Assembly: GCA_907163345.1 (NCBI GenBank)
Contig: CAJQUN010000333.1
Location: 583,103 to 647,102 of the forward strand
DNA: 64,000 nucleotides
Reading direction: 5' to 3'
From: Haberlea rhodopensis
Lineage: Eukaryota > Streptophyta > Magnoliopsida > Lamiales > Gesneriaceae
In this document: in pieces, positions 47,455 to 59,117 of the stretch
Numbering within the stretch: the first letter of the stretch is position 1
Layout of the letters: each line of letters starts with the position of its first letter
Notes under the pieces: generated by a model
What the model saw: only the letters and a program-made list of their open reading frames with translations
What the model was told of the DNA's origin: nothing
Database searches by the model: none
Program-made: the position numbers and the translations under genes

Positions 47455-48204
47455 ATGGAAGGGTTTTTGGAGAATGATCATCATGATCTGAATCTTAAGG
47501 CTACCGAGCTAAGATTGGGCTTGCCTGGGAGTGATGAATCTGAGAAGCAATCTTCATCTTGTGTTAGAAATAATAACAACAAGAGATCTTCATCAGAAAT
47601 GGAGGATGCACTCCTAAATGGTGAATCAAAACAAGGATCTGATCATACCGCGGCTCATAAGTAAGTTTCAGATCCATATTTTATGAAGAAAAAACAGATG
47701 TTAATCATAGACATAATTATGGTGCTGATATGTTCAAGTGTTTTGAAATTTCAGAGCACAAGTTGTCGGTTGGCCGCCGGTTCAGTCGTACCGGAAAAAT
47801 GTTCTGAAGAAACTGGAATCCGACGCTTCCGGGATGTTTGTGAAAGTTAGTATGGACGGGGCTCCTTATTTGAGGAAAATTGATCTAAAATCTTACAAGA
47901 ATTACTTTGATCTACTCAAGGCTTTAGAGAACATGTTCAAGTTCACCATAGGTACATATCATTAATTCATCCCAACATAAATATATGTTTCTAAATGAAA
48001 AAAAGATTAGATTTTTGGTGAATATTTTCAGGTGGGTACTCAGAGAGAGAAGGATACAATGGATCTGAATATTCACCAACTTATGAAGACAAAGATGGTG
48101 ATTGGATGCTAGTTGGAGATGTTCCATGGGATATGTTTGTTACTTCTTGCAAAAGGATGAGGATTATGAGAGGATCTGAAGCTAAAGGCTTGAGTTGCAT
48201 GTAG
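47455..48204 (+). CDS. Aux/IAA auxin-response repressor, IAA1-4 class
   Basis: Exons 47455-47660, 47755-47951 and 48032-48204, GT/AG with matching phases; 191 residues, the usual length of the IAA1-4 class. Domain I is LKATELRLGLPG (intact LxLxLPG, TOPLESS-recruiting). The degron is AQVVGWPPVQSYRKN, with the GWPPV core intact and glutamine in place of the common arginine just after it. Domain III is MFVKVSMDGAPYLRKIDLKS and domain IV includes GSEYSPTYEDKDGDWMLVGD, VPWDMFVTSCKRMRIMRGSE, ending KGLSCM. There is no intron at VPWD/MF, unlike the other Aux/IAA gene in this window. The start is the first ATG after the TATA box that opens the frame. It is likely auxin-induced and functional. Confidence 0.95.
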
Positions 48205-49172
48205 ATTAATTTTTAGAAATAGATGCGAAAATAGAGAAACTGAGTTAGGTTTCAAGGGAAAAGATTATTATATAGAAGTTTTATGTACAAATATAGATAG
48301 AGAATTTGATGTTTTTCTTTATCATGTTTCCTAATAAAGAACGTATTTTGGAACAAATAATACAATACATACTTTTGCATACACTATTTGGTGATCGATG
48401 AAGACAAATTAAGAGTAAAACATAATTTTTTTTAAAAAAAAATCTATAAAACTCTACAAAAAATTGGGGTGGTGCGGCTGCCCCGCACCCCCTCTCTCCG
48501 CCTCTGACTATGCCTAGAGTAAGCGGCTCGATTACTATTTGGTTCAAGTTGGTTTTGATTGAGCTCAGGTAGCTCAATTAGAGGATTAAGCTCTTTCTGA
48601 AGTTACACATCCTTATGATGTAATCCTTCAATATGAATGAATTATATCCCAAATTGTTCAAAACGATAAGCTTCGGAATCTGGAAAGTGAAGCTATGAGG
48701 GTGGGTTGTTCCTATGCCAACAATACCTTGGGCAAATCTTGCATAGAGGGAGATCGGGAGAGTTTATGAAGATATTGTAAGAATTTCTTTGTGTGATTTT
48801 GAGTGAAGTTAAGGGTATAGTTAGTTATATGTCTCGAAAATAAAACTTGAAAATCCTGAATTGATGTCAAATTATGGCACATTATTTTCGATATTGGTCA
48901 TTAACAGAACCATTACTTGAGTCATCTTAATCTTCGAAGAGGTGATGCCTTTTTTTTTTTTACCTTTTAGTTTGAAGATGTCAATTTTTGAGATATAATG
49001 TTAATTATGATATCGATGGACATAATAAATTTACGGAGTTAACGAGAATAATTGTAATTTTGGTCATGTATGTTCGTCTTTTTATGATTTTGGTCCTTTA
49101 TAATGTCAGAATTGAGTCTTAGTCCCGTTTATTTTAATTTTTGACATTTTTTGTCCTTTGTATTACAATTTT
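48205..49172. other. Spacer with a hAT-like end fragment
   Basis: It begins with the 3' untranslated region of the Aux/IAA gene. At 48464-48508 the sequence CCCCGCACCCCCTCTCTCCG, then CCTCTG, is the complement of a hAT terminus starting CAGAGGCGGAGAGAGGG, related to the end at 8020. Its partner end was not found. Confidence 0.4.
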
Positions 49173-49769
49173 TAATTCGGGCTACCACAAGATAAAAGTT
49201 TTTTGGGCCCAGTCCACCAAAAATAGTTCTTTCAACTATGTCCAATTTTGGTCAAAATGACCACAATACCCATAAACAGATATCAAAGGCAACTCAAACC
49301 TTCTTCTTTCCTTCTCCAACACGGTCGACTGAAACTCTCTTCATTCTACGCAGTTCAAACACTCAAAATCCCTAAAATTCATCCATCATTTCATTGTAAA
49401 ACATACTAATCTAGCTCTAAAATCAAATAAATTTCCTCGAAGGAAAGCTGCATCAAGCAAAAAGCGTTAAAGGAACTCCCTGCAAACTCTGGAAAGCAAT
49501 AAATTAGGGTTTTCATATATCCATTACAATGTTTGTTGAGAGTTGTTGAAAATGCATCGCTTGATTGATCTTAAAATAGTTTTGGCTAAATCTTTTTGGT
49601 TTCTCACAAGGACAAACCCATGTGATTTCTGGTACATATGGATGTCCCTCGTGCACCAGTCGAGTCAACGGTTGCATGTATCTACTTGCACCAGTAGATT
49701 CTAATGGTGTACTTACAACATGTACACACGTTAGGACCATCAGTGCATGATCTAGGGTTGTTGGTTGTA
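49173..49769. mobile_element. Second palindrome-type Mutator-like element, left part
   Basis: From about 49173 the sequence follows the inverted-repeat end of the element at 34905-37940 (shared CGGGC, TACCA, GATAAAAG/GGTAAAAG, GCCCAGTC, TTCTTTCAAC, GTCCA, TTTTGGT, AAAATGACCA) with about one base in five different. Degenerate palindromes of the GGTGCATGTA family follow at about 49650-49690. A young copia element interrupts it at 49775. Confidence 0.72.
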
Positions 49770-49774
49770 GTTTG

Positions 49775-51267
49775 TGTTGGGATATGCCCTAAGACAAGTC
49801 ATTAGATGATTGTTTAAGACATACAATGTTTGTGGATTTATGAATGGCAATTCATTATTATATATTATTCTTTTAACTGTGCATTGTGAATTAATATATA
49901 TGTTAATGTCCTTAGAATAATATTGTATTATTCTTAAAGATGTCCCTAGTCAAGTATTACCATGAAAAGGGATAATGATAATACGAGACTAGTATATGTT
50001 GATCGATGAATTGTTCATTGATATGAGATATCAAATCAACATATGGGTACATGTTAGAGAACGATGTACTGGACAGACCCACCATGAGAATGCAACATGG
50101 ATAGTTATATGATCGTCATATGCAATTCTCATAGTGATAATAATGTATACAATCCTTACGACTTGTGATCATCAGAGATCCCAACATAAGGAGTTATGTA
50201 TCTTGATATCGTCAAACGTTACCCGTAACAGGGTAATCTATAAAGGCGACTATTGGATACACTACGAATTATGTAGAGGGATGTTGACTGATCGAGATAG
50301 GATTTGTCCCTCCTATATAACAGGAGATGTGTTTGGCCCTTGATCAAGTGAGAACTAAAATGCATGGCCATGCTCGAATGAGTCGATATGAGATATCGAG
50401 CTTATTCGTTTATTCTAGTTCTACTTGGGGATCAAGAAATAAAGATTGAATATACGAGTATGACTATTCCATGACTCGTGTTCAATCTAAACACAAAGGA
50501 CAAAGGGATTAAGTTACATGATTAATATTATCACAAGTTCTAAAGGTTATTGTCGAGTCATTGACATTCTCGTAATTTGGGTAGCATCGATGTGTTGCTA
50601 GATACCGCTCAATGCTTGCGACATAAAATGAGATTTTATGTCACTGCCAACATTACGAGATCCTATCGGGTCGCACAAAAGATTAAATCGAGAAGGGAAA
50701 TTAAATTCATGGGACGAATTAAATAATTAAGATGAGTCTTAATTAATAATCATAAGGATTAATTAAATCATGGGCTTAAGCCCATGAAGCTTTAAGAAAG
50801 CCTTTAATTAATCATATATAATATGATTGCAAGGTGTTTAATTGGAAGACAACCATCATACTAACCTAAAAGAAGGAGAGACACGGCCTCCATCCAACCA
50901 CAAAAGTGCTCTCGGCTTTTCTTCATAGCCGAAGGGAAAATTTGAGGTTTTGGGCGTGCCATTCGATTTAGAATCGAGTGTTCTTTCTTGTTCCGGTTTA
51001 GTAACTTGTCTAGCAACTTGTTATTAAACCATCCCTTCACTCGATTTGATCGTGTGGATTCCGTTGAGGCAAAACCAATCGAGTTTTGCTATTGACTCGG
51101 AGAAGGCGTAGGACGTGGTGCTGCTCCGTGGATTCTGCTTCAAACACGCTACAAGGGTGAGACTCTTATGTATTCTCTAATCCGATATGAATCCCTATGT
51201 ATAGGTCCGGTGTTAGTAATCCCAAAATTTTATTCCGCTGCGTTGTATGCTCATGGGGTTACTTACA
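49775..51267 (+). repeat. 5' LTR of the young copia element (1493 bp)
   Basis: Begins TGTTGGGATATGCCC and ends GGTTACTTACA, followed one base later by the primer site. It lacks the 3 bases present in the other LTR (ATACGAGAC here, ATACGTAGAGAC there). Confidence 0.95.
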
Positions 51268-51280
51268 GTGGTATCAGAGC

Positions 51281-53007
51281 CGTGTACAAGGCTCATATCG
51301 GATTTATGTGATTAAATTGTGTTAATCATATTAGAATTTGTATTGCATGCTTATTAAAACTGTTTAATTCATATATGATATGAAATAAATATTTAGTTTT
51401 TGAAAATCATCGTAAAAATTGTATTTGATATAATAGGCGAATAATTGTATACGATACACAAAAGCGTAAAATCGAGGTGTTGGCTCAAGGTGGTTCGACC
51501 ACCTCATGACTTGACCCTCGGGCCGCCGCAAGTGAGCTAGGGTTCGGACCCTTGGCTCATGCATGGGGCCGCGCCACTTCCAAGAGGCTAGGGTTTTGAA
51601 CCCTAATCACAAAAGCTACTCGGCCGCCGCTTGGGCTAGGGTTTTTCGGACCCTGGCTCGTGCATGGGTCAAGCCGTCACCGTCATGGACCGTCCATGGT
51701 TGGACCGTGGCTTGTGGCTCATGGATTTTGGTGTTTCGAGCAAGTTGGCTCGATGAAAAACCAACATGGTGCGAGGCGGCTAGGGTTTGGAACCCTAGCG
51801 CCGCCGCCGCTCGAGCTTGGCTTGGCCATGGGCTAGGGTTACGAACCCTAGGCCCATCAATGGTCCAGCCGAGTGGTTGTGGTTCGAACCATGGTGGTTC
51901 GAGCCTTAGTCGCTTTAGTTCGTGACATGTGATGTCCCAAGCGTACGATATTTTTTCAAAAATTATTTTACAGTTTTAATTAGAATTAAATTTAAAATGT
52001 TTAGAATTTAATTAATTAAATGTTAATGCATGCTTTATGTGTTGTTTGAGCATGGTGCGTGGTTATAGCCCTTTGACCTATTAGATAGGATTTGTGGATG
52101 TTTGTAATTTATAATACGACCTGCGTGTCGTGCCTTTCTCTATTTCATTCTAAATGTAATCCCTCCCCTATGTTCCCCTCGAATGTGAATCGAGGAATTC
52201 TATATCTTGTAAATAGTGTAGTTTATTGATGGTGATCAATGAAGATGGAGCATCGTGCCGGGATGAGGAGGCCATTCACAAATTGGAGCCAAAGGAAGGT
52301 GCTTATGAAGTTACCTTAGGTTGACTCATAGGATTTTCTCATTGGCTTGAGAAAATCGTTAGTAGGGGCTATAACCATGTCACGTTTAATTATGTATTTT
52401 GATGCATGATTTATCTTATGTTTTAGTTTGATAATAGTATTACACATATATGTAGATATGTATACAACTATATGTAGTGGACATATTTTAAATTATCAAA
52501 TTAATCATGAGATCAGTAAATCCCTCTAAAATATTAAGTTTTAGATGCCTTCCAAAATAAAAGTACTCGTCAATAACTTCGATTGTACATGTGTGGGTTT
52601 GCCAAAGCAAAGCACCGTGGCAATCTTAGTAAGGCGCGAAAGGATAAAAGTGATATCCGTTATACTTTAATTGGGTACGACTTAACTAGGTTATCTCAAT
52701 AGGATTGGGAACCTAGAGGCATGGGTTGGATTTTAATTCATTTGATGAATTGAACAAAGCGTTGTTCGTCCAACTATCCAAGAATTATATGTGATATAAT
52801 TGACAAAGTGTTGTCTACCTAAATAACCGAGTCTTGGGCGATTAGCTAAAGCTAACTCAAGATTAAGTGAAATATGGATCTTGGCCCACTAAAGGTTTCG
52901 AGGGTTGATATTTTTCAAACAAAATAGTGGGAGTATCATTTAATATAAGACCATGTTAAATGATTTAAATCAAAAACTTATTTTGCATATTTATATTGTA
53001 GATATCC
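51281..53007 (+). other. Leader of the young copia element
   Basis: It contains a GC-rich block (about 51470-51940) with several copies of GGCTAGGGTT, some paired with AACCCTAG nearby, then AT-rich sequence with a GTGGGAGTATC motif just before gag. No gene. The layout matches the leader of the copia structure at 18481-20962. Confidence 0.6.
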
Positions 53008-53843
53008 ATGGCAACTAACAACGTTACTAGCACTTTATCACTGCGATCGGTCCTTGAGAAGGACAAATTAAATGGGACGAATTTCCTAGACTGGCATAGG
53101 AACTTGAGGATAGTCCTCAAACAAGAAAAGAAACAATATGTCCTAGAGGAACCCTTACCCGCTGAGGAACCTCCCCTAACGGCTACAAGAACCGAAAAAG
53201 ATGCTTACAAGAAGCATCAGAGTGACGCACTTGATGTTGGGTGCCTCATGCTTGCCACCATGAACTCTGAGCTTCAGAAGCAACATGAGGAAATGGAGGC
53301 GTTCGATATGATCGAACACTTAAAGCAGTTGTACCAACAGCAAGCTAGACAAGAGAGGTATGACGTCTCTAAAGCGTTATTCCAGTGCAGGATGGTAGAA
53401 GGAAGCTTAGTTGGAACTCATGTGCTCAAGATGATTGGGTACATTGAGAATCTGGACAAGCTAGGTTTTCCATTGGACCAAGAGTTGGCCACCGATGTGA
53501 TCTTGCAATCGTTGCCTGAAAGCTTCAGTCAATTTGTAGTAAATTACAATATGACTGACATGGAAAAGACTCTACCACAGTTGCTTGGTATGTTGAGAAC
53601 ATATGAAGCAAATACTAAGAAGACTAAGGCCACAAATGTCCTTATTGTGAATAAGGGCAAAGGAAGGGCCAAAGCTAAAGGCAACAAGAAAGCAAAGAAG
53701 GTCTTTGCTAAATCTAGCCAAAGTCTTATGCACTGAAGCCAAAGGGAGGGATAGCAAAGGAAGGGAACTGTTTCCATTGCGGTGAGACCGGCCATTGGAA
53801 AAGAAACTGCAAAATATATCTGGAGGATCTAAAGAAAGGAAGT
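53008..53843 (+). pseudogene. Copia gag with zinc knuckle; one-base deletion near its end
   Basis: The first 242 codons (53008-53736) encode a UBN2-type capsid protein (LNGTNFLDWHRNLRIVLKQE, FDMIEHLKQLYQQQARQERY, GMLRTYEAN) and a Lys-rich tail. A missing base near 53723 gives a premature stop at 53734-53736; coding continues in the next frame with a complete CX2CX4HX4C knuckle (CFHCGETGHWKRNC, about 53779-53820). The start is the first ATG after the leader. Gag forms the virus-like particle and binds element RNA. Except for this deletion it looks functional. Confidence 0.92.
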
Positions 53844-54488
53844 GTGACTTCCGCTTCAGGTATTTTTGTTATAGAAGTCAATTTATCTACTTCTTCATCA
53901 TGGGTATTAGATACTGGATGTGGATCTCACATTTGTGTAAATGTGCAGGATCTCAAAAGGAGTAGGACATTGGCGAAAGGTGAAGTTGATCTCCGAGTTG
54001 GAAATGGAGCAAGAGTTGCTGCATTAGCTATAGGAGATTATCATTTAGCTTTACCTTCTGGTTTATCACTGATTTTAAAAGACTGTTATTTTGTGCCTTC
54101 AATTACTAAAAACATTATTTCTATTTCTTGTTTAGACAAGTATGGTTTTTCATTTATAATAAAGGACAATTGTTGTTCTATTTATTTAAATGATATGTTT
54201 TATGCTAGTGCACAAATGGTGAATGGTCTTTATGTATTAAATCTTGATATGCCTATCTATAACATAAATACTAAAAGGATTAAAAATAATGATTGTAATC
54301 CGACTTATCTCTGGCACTGTCGCTTGGGCCACATAAACGAGAACCGCATATCTAAACTTCATAAGGATGGAGTATTAGATTCATTTGATTTTGAATCATA
54401 TGAAACATGCGAATCTTGTTTAATGGGCAAGATGACTAAAGCCCCTTTTAAGGGACATGTTGAAAGGGCAAATGTTTATTGGGACTAA
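53844..54488 (+). pseudogene. Copia protease and integrase zinc domain
   Basis: In frame with the knuckle: an aspartic protease with WVLDTGCGSHI (the usual DTGCGSHIC type of copia), then the GAG-pre-integrase HHCC domain (LWHCRLGHINENRISKL, CESCLMGKMTKAPF). A missing base near 54475 shifts the frame again just before the integrase core, giving a stop at 54486-54488. The protease processes gag-pol. Confidence 0.92.
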
Positions 54489-56968
54489 TACATAGTGATG
54501 TATGTGGACCAATAAGTACGCAAGCTAGAGGTGGTTTTCAATACTTCGTTACATTTACTGATGACCTCAGTAGATATGGGTATGTGTACCTAATGAAACA
54601 TAAACATGAAACCTTTGAAAAGTTCAAAGATTTCAAGAATGAAGTACAAAACCAACTTGGCAAGAGTATCAAAATCCTTCGATCAGATCGAGGAGGTGAA
54701 TACTTAAGCCAAGAGTTTCATGACTATCTAAAGGAGTGTGGGATAGTCCCACAGCTCACTCCTCCGTATACTCCACAATGGAATGGTGTATCCGAGAGGA
54801 GAAATCGAACCTTGTTAGACATGGTTAGATCAATGATGAGTCATGCAGATCTTCCGATATCGTTTTGGGGACACGCTCTAGAAACAGCGATTTTCTTACT
54901 GAACCGTGTTCCATCTAAATCAGTGGAAAAGACACCATATGAGATATGGACTGGGAATCGTCCTAGTATGTCTTTTATGAAGATTTGGGGTTGTGAGGCT
55001 TTCGTTAGACGTCACGCCACTAACAAACTTGGACCCAAATCTGATAAGTGTTTATTTGTGGGGTATCCTAAGGAAACGAAAGGATACTATTTCTACTATC
55101 CCACCGAGAACAAAGTAGTTGTTGCTCGGACTGGTGTATTTCTTGAAAGAGAATTTATCTCTAGAAAAACCAGTGGGAGAAAAATAGAACTTAGTGAAGT
55201 TCAACCACAAGAAAACACTGAACCTGAGATTGAGATGGAAACAGAGCAGGCACCACAAGCTGTTGTGGAAGAAGCACCTGCTCAAGAGACACAAGCCCAA
55301 CGTAGGTCTGTAAGAGAACACCGAGAGCCACAGAGATATGGATTTCTTGTGACTCAACAAGGTGACTTACTACTTATTGATGAGGATGAGCCGTCATCTT
55401 ATCAACAAGCTATTATGGGCAATGATTCTGAGAAATGGCAAGAGGCCATGAAATCTGAGATGGAATCCATGTATGCAAACCAAGTATGGACTTTGGTTGA
55501 TCCACCTGAAGGGGTACGACCCATAGGGTGCAAATGGATTTTCAAGAAAAAGACCGATATGGATGGTAACGTACAAACCTATAAAGGTCGGTTGGTTGCA
55601 AAAGGATTCAAACAAATTCATGGTATTGACTATGATGAAACCTTTTCACCAGTGGCCATGGTTAAATCCATAAGGATCTTACTTGCAATAGCTGCATTTC
55701 ATGATTATGAAATATGGCAGATGGATGTCAAAACAGCTTTCCTTAATGGAAATCTGCTCGAGGATGTGTACATGACACAGCCCGAGGGTTTTGTCGATCC
55801 AAAGGATGCTGGAAAGATATGCAAGCTACAACGATCCATTTATGGATTGAAGCAAGCTTCTCGGAGTTGGAATCTTCGTTTTGATGATGCAATCAAAGAG
55901 TTTGGTTTTATCAAAAATGAAGATGAACCTTGTGTCTACAAGAAGGTCAGTGGGAGCGTAATCATTTTCCTAGTGTTGTATGTAGATGACATACTTCTTA
56001 TTGGAAATGATATCCCTGCCTTGCAATCTGTAAAGATTTGGCTAGGGAACTGCTTTTCGATGAAAGATTTAGGAGAAGCCACCTATGTATTAGGAATCAA
56101 GATCTATAGAGATAGATCGAGAAGGCTTCTTGGTCTAAGTCAAAGTACATACATAGACAAAGTGCTTAAAAGGTTTAGCATGCAAGAATCCAAGAAAGGA
56201 TTCGTGCCTATGACACATGGTATTTATCTCTCGAAGGAACAGTGTCCTTCAACACCAGATGAGAGACAACGCATGAGTAAGATTCCATACGCGTCAGCTA
56301 TTGGATCTATCATGTATGCCATGATATGTACTCGTCCCGATGTATCGTATGCTTTGAGCATGACGAGCAGATATCAAGTTGATCCAGGTGAAGGTCACTG
56401 GATTGCTGTCAAGAACATCCTGAAGTACTTGAGAAGGACTAAGGATACATTCTTGATTTATGGAGGTGAGGAAGAGCTCAATGTAATGGGTTACACTGAT
56501 GCTAGCTTCCAAACCGATAAAGATGATTTTCGATCGCAATCTGGATATGTGTATTGCCTAAATGGGGGTGCTGTGAGCTGGAAGAGTTCAAAGCAAGAAA
56601 CAGTAGCCGATTCTACAACGGAAGCTGAGTATATTGCTGCCTCGGATGCAGCAAAGGAAGCTGTTTGGATGAGGAAGTTCATTTCTGAACTTGGAGTGGT
56701 GCCTAGCATTAAAGATCCGATAGAACTCTATTGTGACAACAATGGAGCGATCGCATTGGCTAAGGAACCAAGATCTCACCAAAGATCCAAGCACATACTT
56801 AGGCGTTTCCATTTCATTCGAGAAATCGTTGAAAGGGGAGATGTTAAAATATGCAAAGTACCAACAGATGATAATGTATCTGACCCATTGATGAAGCCGC
56901 TGTCACAGCAGAAGCATGATCGTCATACTAGATCTCTAGGCATTAGGTATATGTCTGAGTGGTCTTAG
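54479..56968 (+). CDS. Copia integrase, reverse transcriptase and RNase H
   Basis: 829 uninterrupted codons. The integrase DDE triad is visible: HSDVCGP, SDRGGEYLSQEF and GVSERRNRTLLDM. RT begins near KSEMESMYANQVWTLVDPPE (about residue 325), with WIFKKKTDMDGN, AFLNGNLLEDVYMTQPEGF, YGLKQASRSWN and the catalytic LYVDDILLIGND. RNase H has YTDASFQTD, WKSSKQETVADSTTEAEYIA and LYCDNNGAIALAKEPRSHQR. The stop (56966-56968) is 15 nt from the 3' LTR. It integrates and copies the element inside particles. It is intact in itself but cut off from gag by the two upstream frameshifts. Confidence 0.95.
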   Translation: MGLIHSDVCGPISTQARGGFQYFVTFTDDLSRYGYVYLMKHKHETFEKFKDFKNEVQNQLGKSIKILRSDRGGEYLSQEFHDYLKECGIVPQLTPPYTPQWNGVSERRNRTLLDMVRSMMSHADLPISFWGHALETAIFLLNRVPSKSVEKTPYEIWTGNRPSMSFMKIWGCEAFVRRHATNKLGPKSDKCLFVGYPKETKGYYFYYPTENKVVVARTGVFLEREFISRKTSGRKIELSEVQPQENTEPEIEMETEQAPQAVVEEAPAQETQAQRRSVREHREPQRYGFLVTQQGDLLLIDEDEPSSYQQAIMGNDSEKWQEAMKSEMESMYANQVWTLVDPPEGVRPIGCKWIFKKKTDMDGNVQTYKGRLVAKGFKQIHGIDYDETFSPVAMVKSIRILLAIAAFHDYEIWQMDVKTAFLNGNLLEDVYMTQPEGFVDPKDAGKICKLQRSIYGLKQASRSWNLRFDDAIKEFGFIKNEDEPCVYKKVSGSVIIFLVLYVDDILLIGNDIPALQSVKIWLGNCFSMKDLGEATYVLGIKIYRDRSRRLLGLSQSTYIDKVLKRFSMQESKKGFVPMTHGIYLSKEQCPSTPDERQRMSKIPYASAIGSIMYAMICTRPDVSYALSMTSRYQVDPGEGHWIAVKNILKYLRRTKDTFLIYGGEEELNVMGYTDASFQTDKDDFRSQSGYVYCLNGGAVSWKSSKQETVADSTTEAEYIAASDAAKEAVWMRKFISELGVVPSIKDPIELYCDNNGAIALAKEPRSHQRSKHILRRFHFIREIVERGDVKICKVPTDDNVSDPLMKPLSQQKHDRHTRSLGIRYMSEWS

Positions 56969-56983
56969 TGCAAGTGGGAGATT

Positions 56984-58479
56984 TGTTGGGATATGCCCTA
57001 AGACAAGTCATTAGATGATTGTTTAAGACATACAATGTTTGTGGATTTATGAATGGCAATTCATTATTATATATTATTCTTTTAACTGTGCATTGTGAAT
57101 TAATATATATGTTAATGTCCTTAGAATAATATTGTATTATTCTTAAAGATGTCCCTAGTCAAGTATTACCATGAAAAGGGATAATGATAATACGTAGAGA
57201 CTAGTATATGTTGATCGATGAATTGTTCATTGATATGAGATATCAAATCAACATATGGGTACATGTTAGAGAACGATGTACTGGACAGACCCACCATGAG
57301 AATGCAACATGGATAGTTATATGATCGTCATATGCAATTCTCATAGTGATAATAATGTATACAATCCTTACGACTTGTGATCATCAGAGATCCCAACATA
57401 AGGAGTTATGTATCTTGATATCGTCAAACGTTACCCGTAACAGGGTAATCTATAAAGGCGACTATTGGATACACTACGAATTATGTAGAGGGATGTTGAC
57501 TGATCGAGATAGGATTTGTCCCTCCTATATAACAGGAGATGTGTTTGGCCCTTGATCAAGTGAGAACTAAAATGCATGGCCATGCTCGAATGAGTCGATA
57601 TGAGATATCGAGCTTATTCGTTTATTCTAGTTCTACTTGGGGATCAAGAAATAAAGATTGAATATACGAGTATGACTATTCCATGACTCGTGTTCAATCT
57701 AAACACAAAGGACAAAGGGATTAAGTTACATGATTAATATTATCACAAGTTCTAAAGGTTATTGTCGAGTCATTGACATTCTCGTAATTTGGGTAGCATC
57801 GATGTGTTGCTAGATACCGCTCAATGCTTGCGACATAAAATGAGATTTTATGTCACTGCCAACATTACGAGATCCTATCGGGTCGCACAAAAGATTAAAT
57901 CGAGAAGGGAAATTAAATTCATGGGACGAATTAAATAATTAAGATGAGTCTTAATTAATAATCATAAGGATTAATTAAATCATGGGCTTAAGCCCATGAA
58001 GCTTTAAGAAAGCCTTTAATTAATCATATATAATATGATTGCAAGGTGTTTAATTGGAAGACAACCATCATACTAACCTAAAAGAAGGAGAGACACGGCC
58101 TCCATCCAACCACAAAAGTGCTCTCGGCTTTTCTTCATAGCCGAAGGGAAAATTTGAGGTTTTGGGCGTGCCATTCGATTTAGAATCGAGTGTTCTTTCT
58201 TGTTCCGGTTTAGTAACTTGTCTAGCAACTTGTTATTAAACCATCCCTTCACTCGATTTGATCGTGTGGATTCCGTTGAGGCAAAACCAATCGAGTTTTG
58301 CTATTGACTCGGAGAAGGCGTAGGACGTGGTGCTGCTCCGTGGATTCTGCTTCAAACACGCTACAAGGGTGAGACTCTTATGTATTCTCTAATCCGATAT
58401 GAATCCCTATGTATAGGTCCGGTGTTAGTAATCCCAAAATTTTATTCCGCTGCGTTGTATGCTCATGGGGTTACTTACA
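56984..58479 (+). repeat. 3' LTR of the young copia element (1496 bp)
   Basis: Identical by eye to the 5' LTR except for three extra bases at about 57195. It is directly preceded by CAAGTGGGAGATT. Confidence 0.95.
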
Positions 58480-58484
58480 GTTTG

Positions 58485-59115
58485 TATGTGCACTCAAACT
58501 CAAGCACCACATGAGTCTAGCTGTGCACGTTTTTAACATGCAGCGCTAGACATATAAGGTGCACTTATGTTAAGTGCATCAACATATTAAATTTTTTTAA
58601 TTTGTAAAAAATTCTTATGTTTAAATGTTTCCGGGAGACAAAGAACAAAATGGCGCAGACAAACACCAACATAAGTGTAATGATCTAGTAATGAATTGCA
58701 AGCCTCTAAGTCGTCTTGAAGCCTTACCAATCCATCTTAAAAGTTTGTATGTGCCTAATATTTCTGATGGAATCAATGTTACATCGATGGATAGACATTT
58801 AAACCCCTTTTTTCATTATCCTTATTTTGTTCAATTGTCGGATGATTAAGTTTGTCGGTTTCCAGGATTATTCTACAACATTGCTTAAAAAGGTGATGAG
58901 AAACAAGTAGAAGTCATAAAAAATCAATGTCTGAAACGACGAATTTTGAATCTAATGAAATTGAATCTAATGATTTACAAGCAATCAATAAACTCAGAAT
59001 GATAGGGAGGACGAAGTTAAAGAATTGGTGCACGTATTTAGGTTTTTGTTAGAGACAGTAGGTGTACTCAACCATCATAAACCACCTGAGTCTATCGATG
59101 CATGTAATTTAATTT
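58485..59115. mobile_element. Second palindrome-type Mutator-like element, right part
   Basis: It resumes exactly after the copia target-site duplication. The sequence about 58526-58562 reads GTCTAGCTGTGCACGTT, a short loop, then AACATGCAGCGCTAGAC: a worn palindrome of the same family. A second lies at about 58570-58593 (AGGTGCACTTATGTTAAGTG). TGAGTCTATCGATGCATGTA, another half-unit, ends at about 59108 beside the PPR fragment. The region between has a weakly open stretch (58625-58849) with no recognised domain. No right terminal repeat was found. Confidence 0.6.
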
Positions 59116-59117
59116 AA

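Larger units (their letters stand above)
49775..58479 (+). mobile_element. Young Ty1/copia retrotransposon, nearly complete
   Basis: It has two LTRs, an initiator-tRNA-Met primer site TGGTATCAGAGC (51269-51280), a 1.7-kb leader, gag-pol and a polypurine tract (AAGTGGGAGAT) before the second LTR. The target-site duplication is GTTTG (49770-49774 and 58480-58484). Total 8705 bp. The LTRs appear identical by eye except for 3 bases, so insertion is very recent. Two one-base deletions break gag-pol. It sits inside the older palindrome-type element. Confidence 0.97.

Noticed and set aside
50134..50343. 69-codon frame present in both copia LTRs
   Set aside because: Duplicated with the LTR; the first codon is GTG, there is no domain, and LTRs do not normally encode proteins.
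51563..51925. Trp/Ala/Arg-rich frame of 120 codons
   Set aside because: It comes from the GC-rich repeated block in the copia leader; no domain, and upstream of gag.
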